NCBI GenBank assembly: GCA_015521615.1
Contig: WANW01000023.1
Location: 1-42,609, forward strand
Direction: 5' to 3'
Length of the DNA: 42,609 nucleotides
Source of the DNA: Candidatus Hydrothermarchaeota archaeon
Lineage (GTDB): Archaea; Hydrothermarchaeota; Hydrothermarchaeia; Hydrothermarchaeales; BMS3B
Under the pieces are notes generated by a model. That model saw only the letters and a list, made by a program, of their open reading frames with translations, was not told where the DNA came from and did not search any database. Each line of letters starts with the position of its first letter. The stretch's first letter is position 1. The position numbers and the translations under genes are program-made. Below are positions 6,808 through 14,991 of the stretch, piece after piece.

Positions 6808-7689
6808 CTACACACCGCGCACCTGCAGGAGTTCCTTCTCACTGAGCTGGCGTATGTCGATACCCTTCATGGGCTCGCCTATGCCCTTGGAAATCTCGGC
6901 GAGGAGTTCAAAGTCATCGTAGTGCGTCGTCGCCTCGACTATAGCGCGGGCCCTTGCCTCCGGGTCTGAGGACTTGAATATGCCAGAGCCCACGAAGATG
7001 CCGTCCGCACCTAGCTGCATCATCAGCGAAGCATCCGCAGGCGTCGCTATACCACCAGCAGCAAAGTTCACCACGGGCAGGCGTCCCAGCTTCGCCACCT
7101 CGCGAACAAGGTCTATGGGCGCCTGGAGCTCCTTCGCCGCGTAGTAAAGCTCGTCCTCACGCATGCCCTTCAGGCGGCGAATCTCGCCCATAACCAGGCG
7201 CATGTGGCGCACGGCTTCGACAATGTTACCGCTTCCTGCTTCGCCTTTGGTACGAATCATCGCCGCACCCTCGGCGATTCTGCGCAGCGCCTCGCCGAGG
7301 TTACGGGCGCCGCACACGAAGGGCACCTTAAACTTGTGCTTATCTATATGGTTCTGCTCGTCTGCAGGGGTTAAAACCTCGCTCTCATCTATGAAGTCAA
7401 CGCCCAGTGCTTCAAGAATCTGGGCCTCGGCGAAGTGGCCTATTCTCACCTTGGCCATCACGGGTATGCTCACCGCATCCATAATCTCCTGAATCTTCGC
7501 CGGGTCTGCCATCCTCGCAACGCCGCCAGCAGCGCGTATATCTGCGGGCACCTTCTCCAGTGCCATCACCGCCACCGCGCCAGCATCCTCAGCGATGCCC
7601 GCCTGCTCTGCGTTGGTGACGTCCATGATAACTCCGCCCTTCAGCATCTGCGCCAGCCCACGCTTCACCTTCACAGTACCTTTCCTCAC
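6808..7689 (-). CDS. pdxS: Pyridoxal 5'-phosphate synthase, PLP-forming subunit
   Basis: PdxS condenses ribose 5-phosphate, glyceraldehyde 3-phosphate and ammonia into pyridoxal phosphate as a dodecamer with PdxT. The track starts too early. GTG 7689, preceded by GGAGGGATTGAC, gives the expected [23 protein letters not shown] and 293 residues. The Schiff-base lysines lie in [15 protein letters not shown] and in [11 protein letters not shown], and the phosphate loop is in [14 protein letters not shown], all intact. The family is among the most conserved enzymes, and nothing here is unusual. The upstream AIR-synthase-like gene ends only one base before it. Confidence 0.97.
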   Translation of the reverse strand: MRKGTVKVKRGLAQMLKGGVIMDVTNAEQAGIAEDAGAVAVMALEKVPADIRAAGGVARMADPAKIQEIMDAVSIPVMAKVRIGHFAEAQILEALGVDFIDESEVLTPADEQNHIDKHKFKVPFVCGARNLGEALRRIAEGAAMIRTKGEAGSGNIVEAVRHMRLVMGEIRRLKGMREDELYYAAKELQAPIDLVREVAKLGRLPVVNFAAGGIATPADASLMMQLGADGIFVGSGIFKSSDPEARARAIVEATTHYDDFELLAEISKGIGEPMKGIDIRQLSEKELLQVRGV

Positions 7690-7690
7690 G

Positions 7691-9037
7691 TCAATCCCTC
7701 CTGAGTATGAATCTCTTAACAGCAAGTTTCTTCTCCGCTGCCCTTGCAGCAGCATCCTCAATCCTGCGCCTCATCTCGGTCATATTTTCCGGCTCTTCTT
7801 CTCCAACAACCTTCTTAACCTTTGTATACGCTGCCTCTCTGAACTTCGCTTTGAGCTCGCGCTCGCCTTCGTCGCCCGCGATGTACACTCCTCTGCCTAC
7901 TTCTACTCTTCCTACCTCATAAACTTTTGCCACACCTCGCAGAGCCGCTTTTACCTTGGCAGCCCTATCCTGAGGCAGGATGAGCATCAGCGAGTCTGTG
8001 CTTATCCCGAGGGGATCAATCTCAAGCTCATTGAGCATCTCAAGAACCTTCCGGTTAACCGACTTATAAAGCTCCTCCTCGTATAGCACCAGCTTTTTGC
8101 GAGCAGTGCGCGAGATTTCCCAGGCGTCGCCACGAATTCCGCCGTTGGTGACATCACTCATCGCATGCACCTGGCTGAGGAAGCCACCATGAATGAGTGC
8201 CTCGCAGGCATGCATGAACTCAACATTCAGCGTCTCCTTAACCACGTCGTAGCGCTGATGATAAATTGCTATCGTTGTAATCGTGCCCCCGCCTTTTCCT
8301 TCTGTGAGGAGGATAACATCTCCGGGTTCAGCACGCCTTCTTGTTCTCGGAGGCTCGCTGCTCGTGCCTACTGCAGCCACGCTCGCAACCAGGCGCTCAC
8401 CAAACACCATGTCACCACCAACGCGAAGCGTACTCCCTGCGACGAGAGGCGTAGCACAGAGCTCGCCAACACATGCTACCCCGGCGGTAAAGTCAAAGAG
8501 CTTGCCCACATCACCGTCATCGGCGAGGTGAAGATCGCTTATAAGCGCCCTTGGTTTAGCACCCATCACATATACGTCGCGCAGCGCTGCTCTGGCTGCG
8601 TGGAAGCCGGCAAGGAAGGGAAACTCGCTCAAGCGGGAGTGCATTCCATCCACGGCTACAGTGATGTAACCCGCTTCTCCTCTGACCACACCGGCATCGT
8701 CCTGCTGGCGCGCATCCACCACCGCCTGGGTTGAGCCGATAATCTGTGCCAGCTTACGGTGCACAAAGAAGTCACCCTCCCCGCGTGACCCCACACCAAA
8801 CTCACCCATAGCAACGCCTGCCTCAGCGTAGCCCAGAAGCTCCCGCAGGAAGGTGTCGTCGAGCTCACTGAAACCCAGCGAAGCCCTTACCTCCTCAACA
8901 ATAGCACGGGCAAAGCGAAGGCGCTGCTCCTCACTCCAGTCTTTAAATTCTGCAATGCGTTTCGCGAGCTCAACAGCTATGCTCTCTTCGTCCTTGCCTT
9001 CAAGCAGTCTTCTTCTGACGAATCCTTCAAGATCCAT
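7691..9037 (-). CDS. AIR synthase-related protein (PurM/SelD superfamily), function unknown
   Basis: This 448-residue archaeal protein has an N-terminal helical domain of about 75 residues and then a PurM-like ATP-binding fold. Visible motifs are [46 protein letters not shown] (the dimer/ATP strand block), [14 protein letters not shown] and [17 protein letters not shown]. These match the archaeal AIR synthase-related group (COG2144-like), which differs from true PurM and from SelD, and no selenocysteine or SelD-type catalytic loop is seen. The C-terminal 50 residues are charged and helical. ATG 9037 is preferred to the track's GTG because GGAG lies at the right distance. The likely chemistry is ATP-dependent phosphorylation of an unknown substrate. 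Its stop is adjacent to pdxS, so the two are probably co-transcribed. Confidence 0.8.
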   Translation of the reverse strand: MDLEGFVRRRLLEGKDEESIAVELAKRIAEFKDWSEEQRLRFARAIVEEVRASLGFSELDDTFLRELLGYAEAGVAMGEFGVGSRGEGDFFVHRKLAQIIGSTQAVVDARQQDDAGVVRGEAGYITVAVDGMHSRLSEFPFLAGFHAARAALRDVYVMGAKPRALISDLHLADDGDVGKLFDFTAGVACVGELCATPLVAGSTLRVGGDMVFGERLVASVAAVGTSSEPPRTRRRAEPGDVILLTEGKGGGTITTIAIYHQRYDVVKETLNVEFMHACEALIHGGFLSQVHAMSDVTNGGIRGDAWEISRTARKKLVLYEEELYKSVNRKVLEMLNELEIDPLGISTDSLMLILPQDRAAKVKAALRGVAKVYEVGRVEVGRGVYIAGDEGERELKAKFREAAYTKVKKVVGEEEPENMTEMRRRIEDAAARAAEKKLAVKRFILRRD

Positions 9038-9084
9038 TAACAGCTCCACTCTTTTGCTTAGTTATAACAACAACATCAAGAGGA

Positions 9085-9137
9085 TACAGGCGGGGGCACT
9101 TTATAAAAAGGTTAATATATCGACTGCAATATTTTAT
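9085..9137. promoter_or_regulatory. Divergent promoter region between AIR-synthase-like and CBS genes
   Basis: The string CTTTATAAAAAGG (about 9099-9111) is TATA-like in both directions, being nearly symmetric. It lies about 45 nt before the CBS start and about 65 nt before the minus-strand gene. A second TATA-like string, ATTTTATAGC, is at 9129-9138, too near the CBS start to be the main element. Confidence 0.4.
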
Positions 9138-9150
9138 AGCGGGTGCTGAG

Positions 9151-9531
9151 ATGAAGGTCAAGGAAATAATGCACGGCATAACGGTGGTGAAGCCTGACAC
9201 CAGTGTCAAGGAGATAGCAGAGCTGATGACGGCGAAGCGCATAGGCTCGGTGCTGGTTGAGATTGCACCTCTGCGCTACGGCATACTTACAGAGCGAGAC
9301 ATCCTGACCAAGGTCGTAGCCAATGACGTCGACCCGAGACAGGTAAAGGCAAAGGAAATTATGACTGAGCTTCGCGTAACCATCGACGCAGAGGCGAGTG
9401 TAGAGAAGGCATCTGAGATACTCAATGTGCACCACATCCGCCGCTTACCTGTGATGAAGGACGGCGAGATTGTGGGCATGGTCACAGCTCGAGACGTCGC
9501 CAAAGCATGCATGAGATTGTTCCCAAGGTAG
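9151..9531 (+). CDS. Tandem CBS-domain protein
   Basis: The 126-residue protein is a single CBS pair (Bateman module). The first repeat is about residues 5-60 (VKEIMHGITVVKPDTSVKEIAELMTAKRIGSVLV, then GILTERDIL). The second is 65-122 (AKEIMTELRVTIDAEASVEKASEILNVHHIRRLPVM, then GMVTARDVA). Such stand-alone pairs bind adenine nucleotides or S-adenosylmethionine and usually report energy state to a partner. There is no attached enzyme domain, and the partner is unknown. It precedes the F420/POR operon on the same strand with a 68-base gap containing a new TATA, so co-transcription is unlikely. Confidence 0.92.
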   Translation: MKVKEIMHGITVVKPDTSVKEIAELMTAKRIGSVLVEIAPLRYGILTERDILTKVVANDVDPRQVKAKEIMTELRVTIDAEASVEKASEILNVHHIRRLPVMKDGEIVGMVTARDVAKACMRLFPR

Positions 9532-9535
9532 CCAT

Positions 9536-9595
9536 AAAATATTTATAATGAAAAATCGTGATAATTGTTAATATCGGTGATTGTCGTAGAGGTGA
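9536..9595 (+). promoter_or_regulatory. Promoter and ribosome site of the FrhB-POR operon
   Basis: AAAATATTTATAATG (about 9536-9550) is a TATA-like element that would start transcription near 9575. AGAGGTGA (9588-9595) sits five bases before ATG 9600. The pairing of a good TATA and a good ribosome site with this ATG argues that the permuted FrhB gene truly begins here, rather than being a broken 3' fragment. Confidence 0.55.
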
Positions 9596-9599
9596 AGAA

Positions 9600-10724
9600 A
9601 TGAAGCTTGCCTATGTTGGCCTGCCCTGTCAGCTCCAGGCACTGCGAAAGCTACAGCTCTTCAGCAAGGAGATAGGTCAGGAATGGGCGAACAGTGTGGA
9701 CCTTACCATTGGCCTGTTCTGCCGCGAGAACTGGGCGTACACCTGCTTCCGCGCCCTGGTTGAAGACGACTATGGCGTTAAGCTCAGCGAGGTTGAGAAG
9801 TTCGACATAAAGAAGGGCAAGGTTATAGCGATGCGCAACGGCGAGGTAATACTGGAGATCCCCCTGCCAGAGACCAAGCCCTATGTGCGTGTGGGCTGTC
9901 AGGTCTGCCTGGACTTCTCTGCAGAGCTCGCTGACCTGAGCGTCGGTGCTGTGGGCTCGCCGGCAAAGTACAGCACGGTGATAGTGCGAACAAGGCGCGG
10001 CATGGAGCTGCTCCGCGGGGCTGAGCGCGAGGGATATGTTGAGGTGAAGCACATAAGCGAGGTTAAGCCCGGAACAAAGCTGGTGCTCAAGCTCACAAAG
10101 GAGAAGCGCGACGAAAACCTCGCCGAAGCTGAGCGCAGAGAGCGCGCTGGCTACGTGGCGAAGCACATCGCAACCATGGGGGAGCAGGACCTTGCCAAGC
10201 TTGTGGCTGAGGCGAAGGGCAAGAGCTTCGCTGACTTGGAGAGGGACGTTATAGACGCCGGGATGTGCATCTCCTGCGGAACCTGCGTGGCTGTGGCAAG
10301 CGAGCAGCTTGAGATGGTGGAGGAGCGTCCGCGCCTGAAGGAATGTGCAAGCGGAGAGATGCCCAACGCTTACCTCGCATGTCCTCGCACCTCGCTGCCC
10401 AGCATGGTTATAACAGAGAGACTCTTCGCAGACGAGGGTGAGATGAACAGCGACAGTCTGGGGAAGTATATCGACATCTTTGCTGTTAAAGCCACTGAGA
10501 AGGCAGCGCTGAAGCGCTGGCAGGATGGCGGTGCTGTAACCGCGCTGCTTCTCTATGCACTCAAGGCAGGAGAAATAGACGCCGCGATAGCAGCGAAGCG
10601 TGACGAGAACTGGCATCCGATTGCAGTCGTGGCCTCAAACGAGGAGGAGCTTCGCGAGACAGGTGGTACGCTCTACTGCTACGTCACAAACATGCCTCTC
10701 CTCAAGGAGGTGGCTTCAAAGTGA
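9600..10724 (+). CDS. FrhB-family coenzyme F420 protein with its two halves in reversed order (apparent circular permutation)
   Basis: FrhB/FdhB/FpoF-type subunits bind FAD and iron-sulfur clusters and exchange hydride with F420. In the usual protein, the cysteine cluster and 'DGGVVTALL...' half come first, and the 'VVGTPCQIQALRK...' half second. Here the 374 residues open directly with KLAYVGLPCQLQALRKL, run through IGLFCRENW and YVRVGCQVCLDFSAELADLSVG, and reach VKPGTKLVLKL at about 157. A helical linker (175-215) follows, then CISCGTC (223-229) with a fourth cysteine in ACPR (261). After these come WQDGGAVTALLLYAL and finally LYCYVTNMPLLKEV at the stop. The C-terminus ends precisely where the N-terminus would normally continue. 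Motifs of both halves are intact, though the usual CP after the first cluster is AS. The track start at 9558 is less likely than ATG 9600. Its last bases overlap porG. Confidence 0.85.
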   Translation: MKLAYVGLPCQLQALRKLQLFSKEIGQEWANSVDLTIGLFCRENWAYTCFRALVEDDYGVKLSEVEKFDIKKGKVIAMRNGEVILEIPLPETKPYVRVGCQVCLDFSAELADLSVGAVGSPAKYSTVIVRTRRGMELLRGAEREGYVEVKHISEVKPGTKLVLKLTKEKRDENLAEAERRERAGYVAKHIATMGEQDLAKLVAEAKGKSFADLERDVIDAGMCISCGTCVAVASEQLEMVEERPRLKECASGEMPNAYLACPRTSLPSMVITERLFADEGEMNSDSLGKYIDIFAVKATEKAALKRWQDGGAVTALLLYALKAGEIDAAIAAKRDENWHPIAVVASNEEELRETGGTLYCYVTNMPLLKEVASK

Positions 10725-11260
10725 AGGAGATACGCTTCCATGGCCGCGGAGGACAGGGCGCAGTTACGGCGGCGGACCTTCTCGCTATGGCAGCCTTCTT
10801 TGACGGCAAGTACTCGCAGGCTTTCCCGAGCTTCGGCACAGAGCGCAGAGGTGCGCCGGTTACTGCGTTTGCCAGGATAAGTGACCGCTTCATCCGACTG
10901 AGGAGTCAGATTTATGAGCCCGATTATATTGTGGTGCAGGATCCCTCGCTGCTCGAGGTTATAGATGTGGCGAAGGGGCTTAAAAGCTCCGGAAAGGCCC
11001 TTATAAACACTGAGAAGAGCAGAATAGAGCTAAACACTGAGGCTGAAGTTTACACAATAAACGCCACAAAGATTGCGCTCGACGTGCTGGGTGTGCCAAT
11101 AGTCAACACCGCCATGATTGGCGCCTTTGCGGCGCTCACAAAGGAGGTATCTCTGGACTCTGTAATAAAAGCAGTGCGCAGACGATTCCCTGCAAAGCTC
11201 GCTGAGAAGAACGTTAAGGCGGTTGAGGTGGCGTACGAGGAGATGGAGGCCAAGATATGA
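10721..11260 (+). CDS. porG: Pyruvate/2-oxoacid:ferredoxin oxidoreductase, gamma subunit
   Basis: The 179-residue protein begins at a GTG overlapping the FrhB-like stop. It shows the domain III signature FHGRGGQGAVTAADLLAMAAFFDGKYSQAFPSFGTERRGAPVTAFARIS, then DPSLLEV and the closing MIGAFAALTKEV. The gamma subunit forms part of the coenzyme A-proximal region of the enzyme. Length and motif order are normal. Overlaps with both neighbours suggest tight coupling of translation along the five-gene operon. Confidence 0.95.
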   Translation: MKEIRFHGRGGQGAVTAADLLAMAAFFDGKYSQAFPSFGTERRGAPVTAFARISDRFIRLRSQIYEPDYIVVQDPSLLEVIDVAKGLKSSGKALINTEKSRIELNTEAEVYTINATKIALDVLGVPIVNTAMIGAFAALTKEVSLDSVIKAVRRRFPAKLAEKNVKAVEVAYEEMEAKI

Positions 11261-11520
11261 AGGTCAATATCGCAGCGTGTATCACCGAACCCGGGAGTTC
11301 GGAGCGTAATAAAACTGGCGGGTGGAGAGTTTTCCGCCCTGTGATTAACAATGAGCGCTGCATAGACTGCGGAAGCTGCTGGATTTTCTGCCCGGATGCG
11401 AGCATAACCCGCGAAGAGAACGGTGAATATAAGGTTAACCTGGACTTCTGCAAGGGCTGCGGAATCTGTGCAAATGAGTGCCCGTCTGAAGCTATAGAGA
11501 TGGTGCTGGAGGAGAAGTAA
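11257..11520 (+). CDS. porD: Pyruvate/2-oxoacid:ferredoxin oxidoreductase, delta (ferredoxin-like) subunit
   Basis: This 87-residue protein carries two [4Fe-4S] motifs, CIDCGSCWIFCPD and CKGCGICANECPSEAI, preceded by the usual PorD N-terminal strand KTGGWRVFRPVINNERC. It passes electrons from the thiamin centre of PorB to external ferredoxin. It overlaps porG by four bases and abuts porA. Confidence 0.95.
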   Translation: MKVNIAACITEPGSSERNKTGGWRVFRPVINNERCIDCGSCWIFCPDASITREENGEYKVNLDFCKGCGICANECPSEAIEMVLEEK

Positions 11521-12692
11521 TGCCCCACAAGGATGTGATGCATGGTTCTCGCGCAGTGGCTGAGGCGGTGAAGCTGTGCGGCGTTGAAGTGGTAGCCGCC
11601 TATCCAATTACCCCCCAGACGCACATAGTTGAGGATATCGCAGAGATGGTGGCAAACGGCGAGCTTAAGGCAGAGTACATAATGGTTGAGAGTGAGCACT
11701 CCGCCATGAGCGCATGCATTGGAGCGAGTGCCACAGGGGCAAGGGTGTTCACCGCCACCGCATCGCAGGGGCTTGCGCTCATGCATGAGGTGCTGTGGAT
11801 AGCCTCCGGCATGCGCCTCCCCATAGTCATGGTGAATGCAAATCGCGCTTTGAGTGCGCCTATAAACATCTGGAATGACCAGAGCGACTCCATCGCAGAG
11901 CGCGACTCCGGCTGGATTCAGATCTACGTGGAGACCAACCAGGAAGCACTGGACAGCGTGATTCAGGCTTATCGCATCGCTGAGGATAGGGAGGTTCTTC
12001 TGCCGGTGATGGTGTGCATGGACGGCTTCGTGCTCACCCATACTGTTGAACCTGTAGAGGTGCCTGACGAGGAGCAGGTGAAGCGATATCTTCCAGAGCT
12101 TCACCTTCCGCATGTGCTGGACCCAGAGCAGCCAGTAACCATGGGCTCCCTGGGCGACCCGAACTATTACATGGAATTTCGGAAGCAGCAGGAACTGGCT
12201 ATGGAGAATGCGCTACGTGTGGCGATGCAGGCAGATGAGGAGTTTAAGGAAATCTTCGGACGCGGCTATGGTCTTATAGAGGAGTACAACCTTGAAAACG
12301 CCGAGATTGTGCTTGTAACAATGGGTTCTCTCGCTGGGACGATAAAGGAGACGCTCGACGCGCTTGGCGACGATGGTGTTGGACTTCTGAGAATACGCTT
12401 ATTCCGCCCCTTCCCGAAGGAAGCAGTAAGGAGAGCACTTTCGCGGGCAAAGGTGGTTAATGTTATTGAAAAGGATGTTTCCATCGGCTTCGGCGAGGGT
12501 GCGCTCATGACCGAGCTGAAGAGTGTGCTCTACGGCTCTGGCATAAAGGTTCTGGGCACCGTGGCAGGGCTGGGAGGCAGGGACATAACCATAGCACACA
12601 TACGTGAGGCGATTGAGCGCGCGAAGCGTGCGCTGCACGGAGAGAGCGTTGAAGAGATAGCATGGGCTGGTTTGAAGGAGGAAGCACTGTGA
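11520..12692 (+). CDS. porA: Pyruvate:ferredoxin oxidoreductase, alpha subunit
   Basis: The 390-residue sequence contains [18 protein letters not shown] and [35 protein letters not shown]. It also has [37 protein letters not shown], a block diagnostic of pyruvate-specific POR rather than 2-oxoglutarate or branched-chain enzymes. YPITPQT and the arginine-containing region contact substrate and thiamin diphosphate. The enzyme interconverts pyruvate plus CoA with acetyl-CoA, CO2 and reduced ferredoxin. Length and motifs are normal. The last four bases overlap the porB start. Confidence 0.95.
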   Translation: MPHKDVMHGSRAVAEAVKLCGVEVVAAYPITPQTHIVEDIAEMVANGELKAEYIMVESEHSAMSACIGASATGARVFTATASQGLALMHEVLWIASGMRLPIVMVNANRALSAPINIWNDQSDSIAERDSGWIQIYVETNQEALDSVIQAYRIAEDREVLLPVMVCMDGFVLTHTVEPVEVPDEEQVKRYLPELHLPHVLDPEQPVTMGSLGDPNYYMEFRKQQELAMENALRVAMQADEEFKEIFGRGYGLIEEYNLENAEIVLVTMGSLAGTIKETLDALGDDGVGLLRIRLFRPFPKEAVRRALSRAKVVNVIEKDVSIGFGEGALMTELKSVLYGSGIKVLGTVAGLGGRDITIAHIREAIERAKRALHGESVEEIAWAGLKEEAL

Positions 12693-13663
12693 AGGTTGCT
12701 GCAGATATCCCGAGTTATGTAAAGTGCCGCCATGTGTGCGGTGCAAGTCTGGCGGCTAACCGCTGCTTTAAATTCAGGCTTAATGTCAAAGAGGTGAGTG
12801 AGGAGGAGCTCTTTGCTCCCGGACATAGAGGCTGCGCCGGATGCGGGTGCACCATTGCCATGAGGCTGGCACTAAAGGTAGCCGGCAGGAATGTAATTGT
12901 CACCCATGCTACCGGCTGCATGGAGGTTGTAAGCTCTCCATACCCCGAGACAGCCTGGCGTGTGCCCTGGATTCACGTGGCCTTTGAGAATTCCGCCGCC
13001 GTGGCGAGCGGCGTGGAGGCGGCGCTTAAGGCACTGGGCAAGAAGGACAGGGTTAAGGTAATTGCCTTCGGTGGCGATGGGGGCACAGTGGATATAGGCT
13101 TCCAGGCGCTGAGCGGCGCCCTCGAGCGCGGGCACGACTTTGTGTACATATGCTATGATAATGAGGCATATATGAACACCGGTATTCAGCGCTCTGGAGC
13201 AACACCATATGGGGCCAGCACAACCACCTCTCCGCCTGGCAAGGAGAGCTTTGGCAACAGAACATTCAAGAAGGACATGCCCCGCATAGTAGCAGCGCAT
13301 GGCATACCCTACGTTGCCACCGCAAGTGTTGCCTTCCCCCTGGACTACATGGAGAAGGTGAGGAAGGCGCTCAGCGTGGAAGGCCCGGCCTATGTGCATG
13401 TGCATGCGCCCTGCACCCCCGGCTGGGGCATTGCCAGCGAGAAGAGCATTGAGGTTGCACGCCTGGCTGTGGACAGTGGCATGTGGATACTCTACGAGAT
13501 AGAGAATGGCAAAAGCAGAGTAACCTACAAGCCAACAGTAAAGCGCCCTGTTAAGGAGTATCTGCGAATGCAGAAGCGCTTCAGGCACCTCAGCGAGGAG
13601 CACATCGCCGTGCTCCAGCAATACGTGGACGAGCGCTGGAAGGAGGTTTTCGGGGAGGGATGA
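12689..13663 (+). CDS. porB: Pyruvate:ferredoxin oxidoreductase, beta subunit
   Basis: This subunit binds thiamin diphosphate and a [4Fe-4S] cluster. GTG 12689, behind AAGGAGGAAG, is preferred to the track's earlier start and gives 324 residues. Cluster ligands are in [16 protein letters not shown] and the C-terminal HAPCTPGWG. The thiamin motif is [23 protein letters not shown] followed by [14 protein letters not shown]. Before the family core at [10 protein letters not shown] there are about 40 extra residues with three cysteines, CRHVC and ANRC. I do not recall this extension as standard, and it could be an unusual extra metal site or a weakly constrained tail. It is the last gene of the operon, and the next gene faces it. 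Confidence 0.93.
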   Translation: MKVAADIPSYVKCRHVCGASLAANRCFKFRLNVKEVSEEELFAPGHRGCAGCGCTIAMRLALKVAGRNVIVTHATGCMEVVSSPYPETAWRVPWIHVAFENSAAVASGVEAALKALGKKDRVKVIAFGGDGGTVDIGFQALSGALERGHDFVYICYDNEAYMNTGIQRSGATPYGASTTTSPPGKESFGNRTFKKDMPRIVAAHGIPYVATASVAFPLDYMEKVRKALSVEGPAYVHVHAPCTPGWGIASEKSIEVARLAVDSGMWILYEIENGKSRVTYKPTVKRPVKEYLRMQKRFRHLSEEHIAVLQQYVDERWKEVFGEG

Positions 13664-14251
13664 TTAAAACTCAGGGAATCTTTTATAGCCAAGTTCTTTA
13701 ATATTACCCAAATAGTCTATTTCGTATCCTTCAATTTTTATCCTTTCGGATTCTTTTCTATTTATATCTCTTGTGAAAATGATAATCAAGTATTTTTCGG
13801 CAGGTATTTTAATCATGCACTTCGAAACATATTTCTGAAAAGTAAGTAGAATATCGTCAATATCTTTAATACGTGGAGAACAAATCATGATTTTCAAATT
13901 AGCCTTAATATCTAGCAACTTTTCAAAGTCGTAATATATCTCTTTTAATTCAGTACTCCATTCTTGTTCTATGGCAAGCTCAATCCCCCATTCATTCGGA
14001 TAGTCATCTTTGAGTTCAATAGCCCAGCACAAATCAACCAAGTACTCATAATAACCATTCCTAACTCTTGGATCTGTATACACGTTATATCCGAGAGATT
14101 CGCCTAAATCTATAAAATATCCGAGTATTTTTTTAGTCCATTCAGAATTTTTATCATCCCAACTAAGTGGCCTAATTTTTTTGTCGTAATCATAAAGGAA
14201 TCTTGAAAAAATCTCTTTTGGATTCACAAGAATAATTTTACCCCCGTCCAT
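13664..14251 (-). CDS. Hypothetical AT-rich protein, possible PD-(D/E)XK-type nuclease fold
   Basis: No family is recognised for this 195-residue protein. The composition is clearly more AT-rich than the flanking por and serA regions, suggesting horizontal gain. A possible nuclease core is visible: a helix with an acidic residue (GYFIDLGESLGY), then YLVDLCWAIEL, then WGIELAIEQEW. This spacing of D and E-x-E resembles restriction-endonuclease-like folds that act as orphan proteins, but the match is by eye only. The C-terminal half has alternating strands (KYLIIIFTRDIN). It starts about 27 bases after a TATA-like string, so the message is probably leaderless. It faces porB and is divergent from vapB. 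Confidence 0.6.
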   Translation of the reverse strand: MDGGKIILVNPKEIFSRFLYDYDKKIRPLSWDDKNSEWTKKILGYFIDLGESLGYNVYTDPRVRNGYYEYLVDLCWAIELKDDYPNEWGIELAIEQEWSTELKEIYYDFEKLLDIKANLKIMICSPRIKDIDDILLTFQKYVSKCMIKIPAEKYLIIIFTRDINRKESERIKIEGYEIDYLGNIKELGYKRFPEF

Positions 14252-14272
14252 AGATGAAGAATATCCATTGAA

Positions 14273-14303
14273 ATATATAAATTTTGCGAATAAATTTTAT
14301 ATA
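14273..14303. promoter_or_regulatory. Divergent leaderless promoters for the orphan gene and vapB
   Basis: On the minus strand TTATATATTT (about 14283-14273) lies about 27 nt before ATG 14251. On the plus strand TTTTATATA (14295-14303) lies about 29 nt before ATG 14328. Both distances fit transcription starting at or next to the start codon, and neither gene has a ribosome site. Confidence 0.5.
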
Positions 14304-14327
14304 CAAAGTATAAAAAATACATAAAAT

Positions 14328-14588
14328 ATGGCAACCATACAGATATCGAAAGAGACCCAGAAAAAGCTCTTTGAAGTTGCTGCAAAGCTTCAGCTCAAGC
14401 TAAGGAGAAGGGTGAGTCTTGACGAGACCATAAGGTATCTCCTGACCCTGCATGAGGGTGGCAGACGCAAAGAGAAGTTTGCCTCCTTCTATGGGTGTGC
14501 CCGCGGAGATGAGGCTGAAAAAGCAAGGAAGTTGCTATATGAGCTTCGCGCCGAGGAGGACGCTCGCCTTGAAAAGCTTGGTGGTTGA
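14328..14588 (+). CDS. vapB: VapB-type antitoxin
   Basis: This 86-residue protein opens with a short beta strand and ribbon-helix-helix pattern (TIQISKETQKKLFEVAAKL, then RRVSLDETIRYLLTLHEGG), typical of archaeal VapB/RHH antitoxins. The tail EKARKLLYELRAEEDARLEKLGG is the helix that usually blocks the toxin active site. It overlaps the downstream toxin gene by about 20 bases. It probably binds its own promoter and represses the pair. Confidence 0.82.
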   Translation: MATIQISKETQKKLFEVAAKLQLKLRRRVSLDETIRYLLTLHEGGRRKEKFASFYGCARGDEAEKARKLLYELRAEEDARLEKLGG

Positions 14589-14982
14589 TGCGGGCGTGCT
14601 CATAGAGATAGCCTATGCCACCAAACTTGGAGAAGCTGCTGCACGGGTAATAGAAGAGTCGCCCTCATACACCACTCCTTATGCAATCACAGAACTCTTT
14701 TATGTGCTCTGCCGGCGCTTCTCTTCTGAATTTGCAGAGGAAAAGGTGACCCTGCTACTGGAATCGAACTACGTTAAGGTCGAGCACAGCTCAGAGCTGT
14801 GCCTTGAGGCGGGGAAGATAAAATGCGAGCGGAGAATCTCTCTCGCTGACTGCTACATCATCGCCCTCGCAAAAATGCTGGCGGGCAAAGCAATGTTTGC
14901 ACGCAGGGAGAGGGAAATCCAGAAGGAATCGGACAGAAAGCCCTTCGATGTTGAGATAATCTATGCCGAAGATCTGATTTAG
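14569..14982 (+). CDS. vapC: VapC-type PIN-domain toxin ribonuclease
   Basis: The track frame begins far upstream, inside vapB. TTG 14569, eight bases after GAGGAGGA, gives 137 residues starting LKSLVVDAGVLIEIAY. PIN acidic residues are visible: D in VVDAGVLIE, E in YAITELFYVL, and D in ISLADCYIIALA. A fourth acidic residue may sit in the last strand (AMFARREREI). PIN toxins cut specific RNAs with Mg2+ or Mn2+. TTG 14578 or GTG 14581 are alternative starts. Its stop is ten bases from the stop of the facing truncated PIN gene. Confidence 0.82.
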   Translation: MKSLVVDAGVLIEIAYATKLGEAAARVIEESPSYTTPYAITELFYVLCRRFSSEFAEEKVTLLLESNYVKVEHSSELCLEAGKIKCERRISLADCYIIALAKMLAGKAMFARREREIQKESDRKPFDVEIIYAEDLI

Positions 14983-14991
14983 CCAAAAAAC

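Noticed and set aside
7691-9037. Selenophosphate synthetase or PurM
   Set aside because: The sequence fits the superfamily but lacks the SelD N-terminal catalytic Cys/Sec loop and the normal PurM context. The general AIR synthase-related call is safer.
9651-10616. 321-codon minus-strand ORF
   Set aside because: It lies wholly inside the FrhB-like gene on the other strand and is rich in Leu, His and Cys, as expected of a shadow frame.
11214-12113. 299-codon minus-strand ORF
   Set aside because: It is antisense to porA/porD, which are intact. No family motif is seen in the translation.
12872-13621. 249-codon minus-strand ORF
   Set aside because: It is antisense to porB and has shadow-frame composition.
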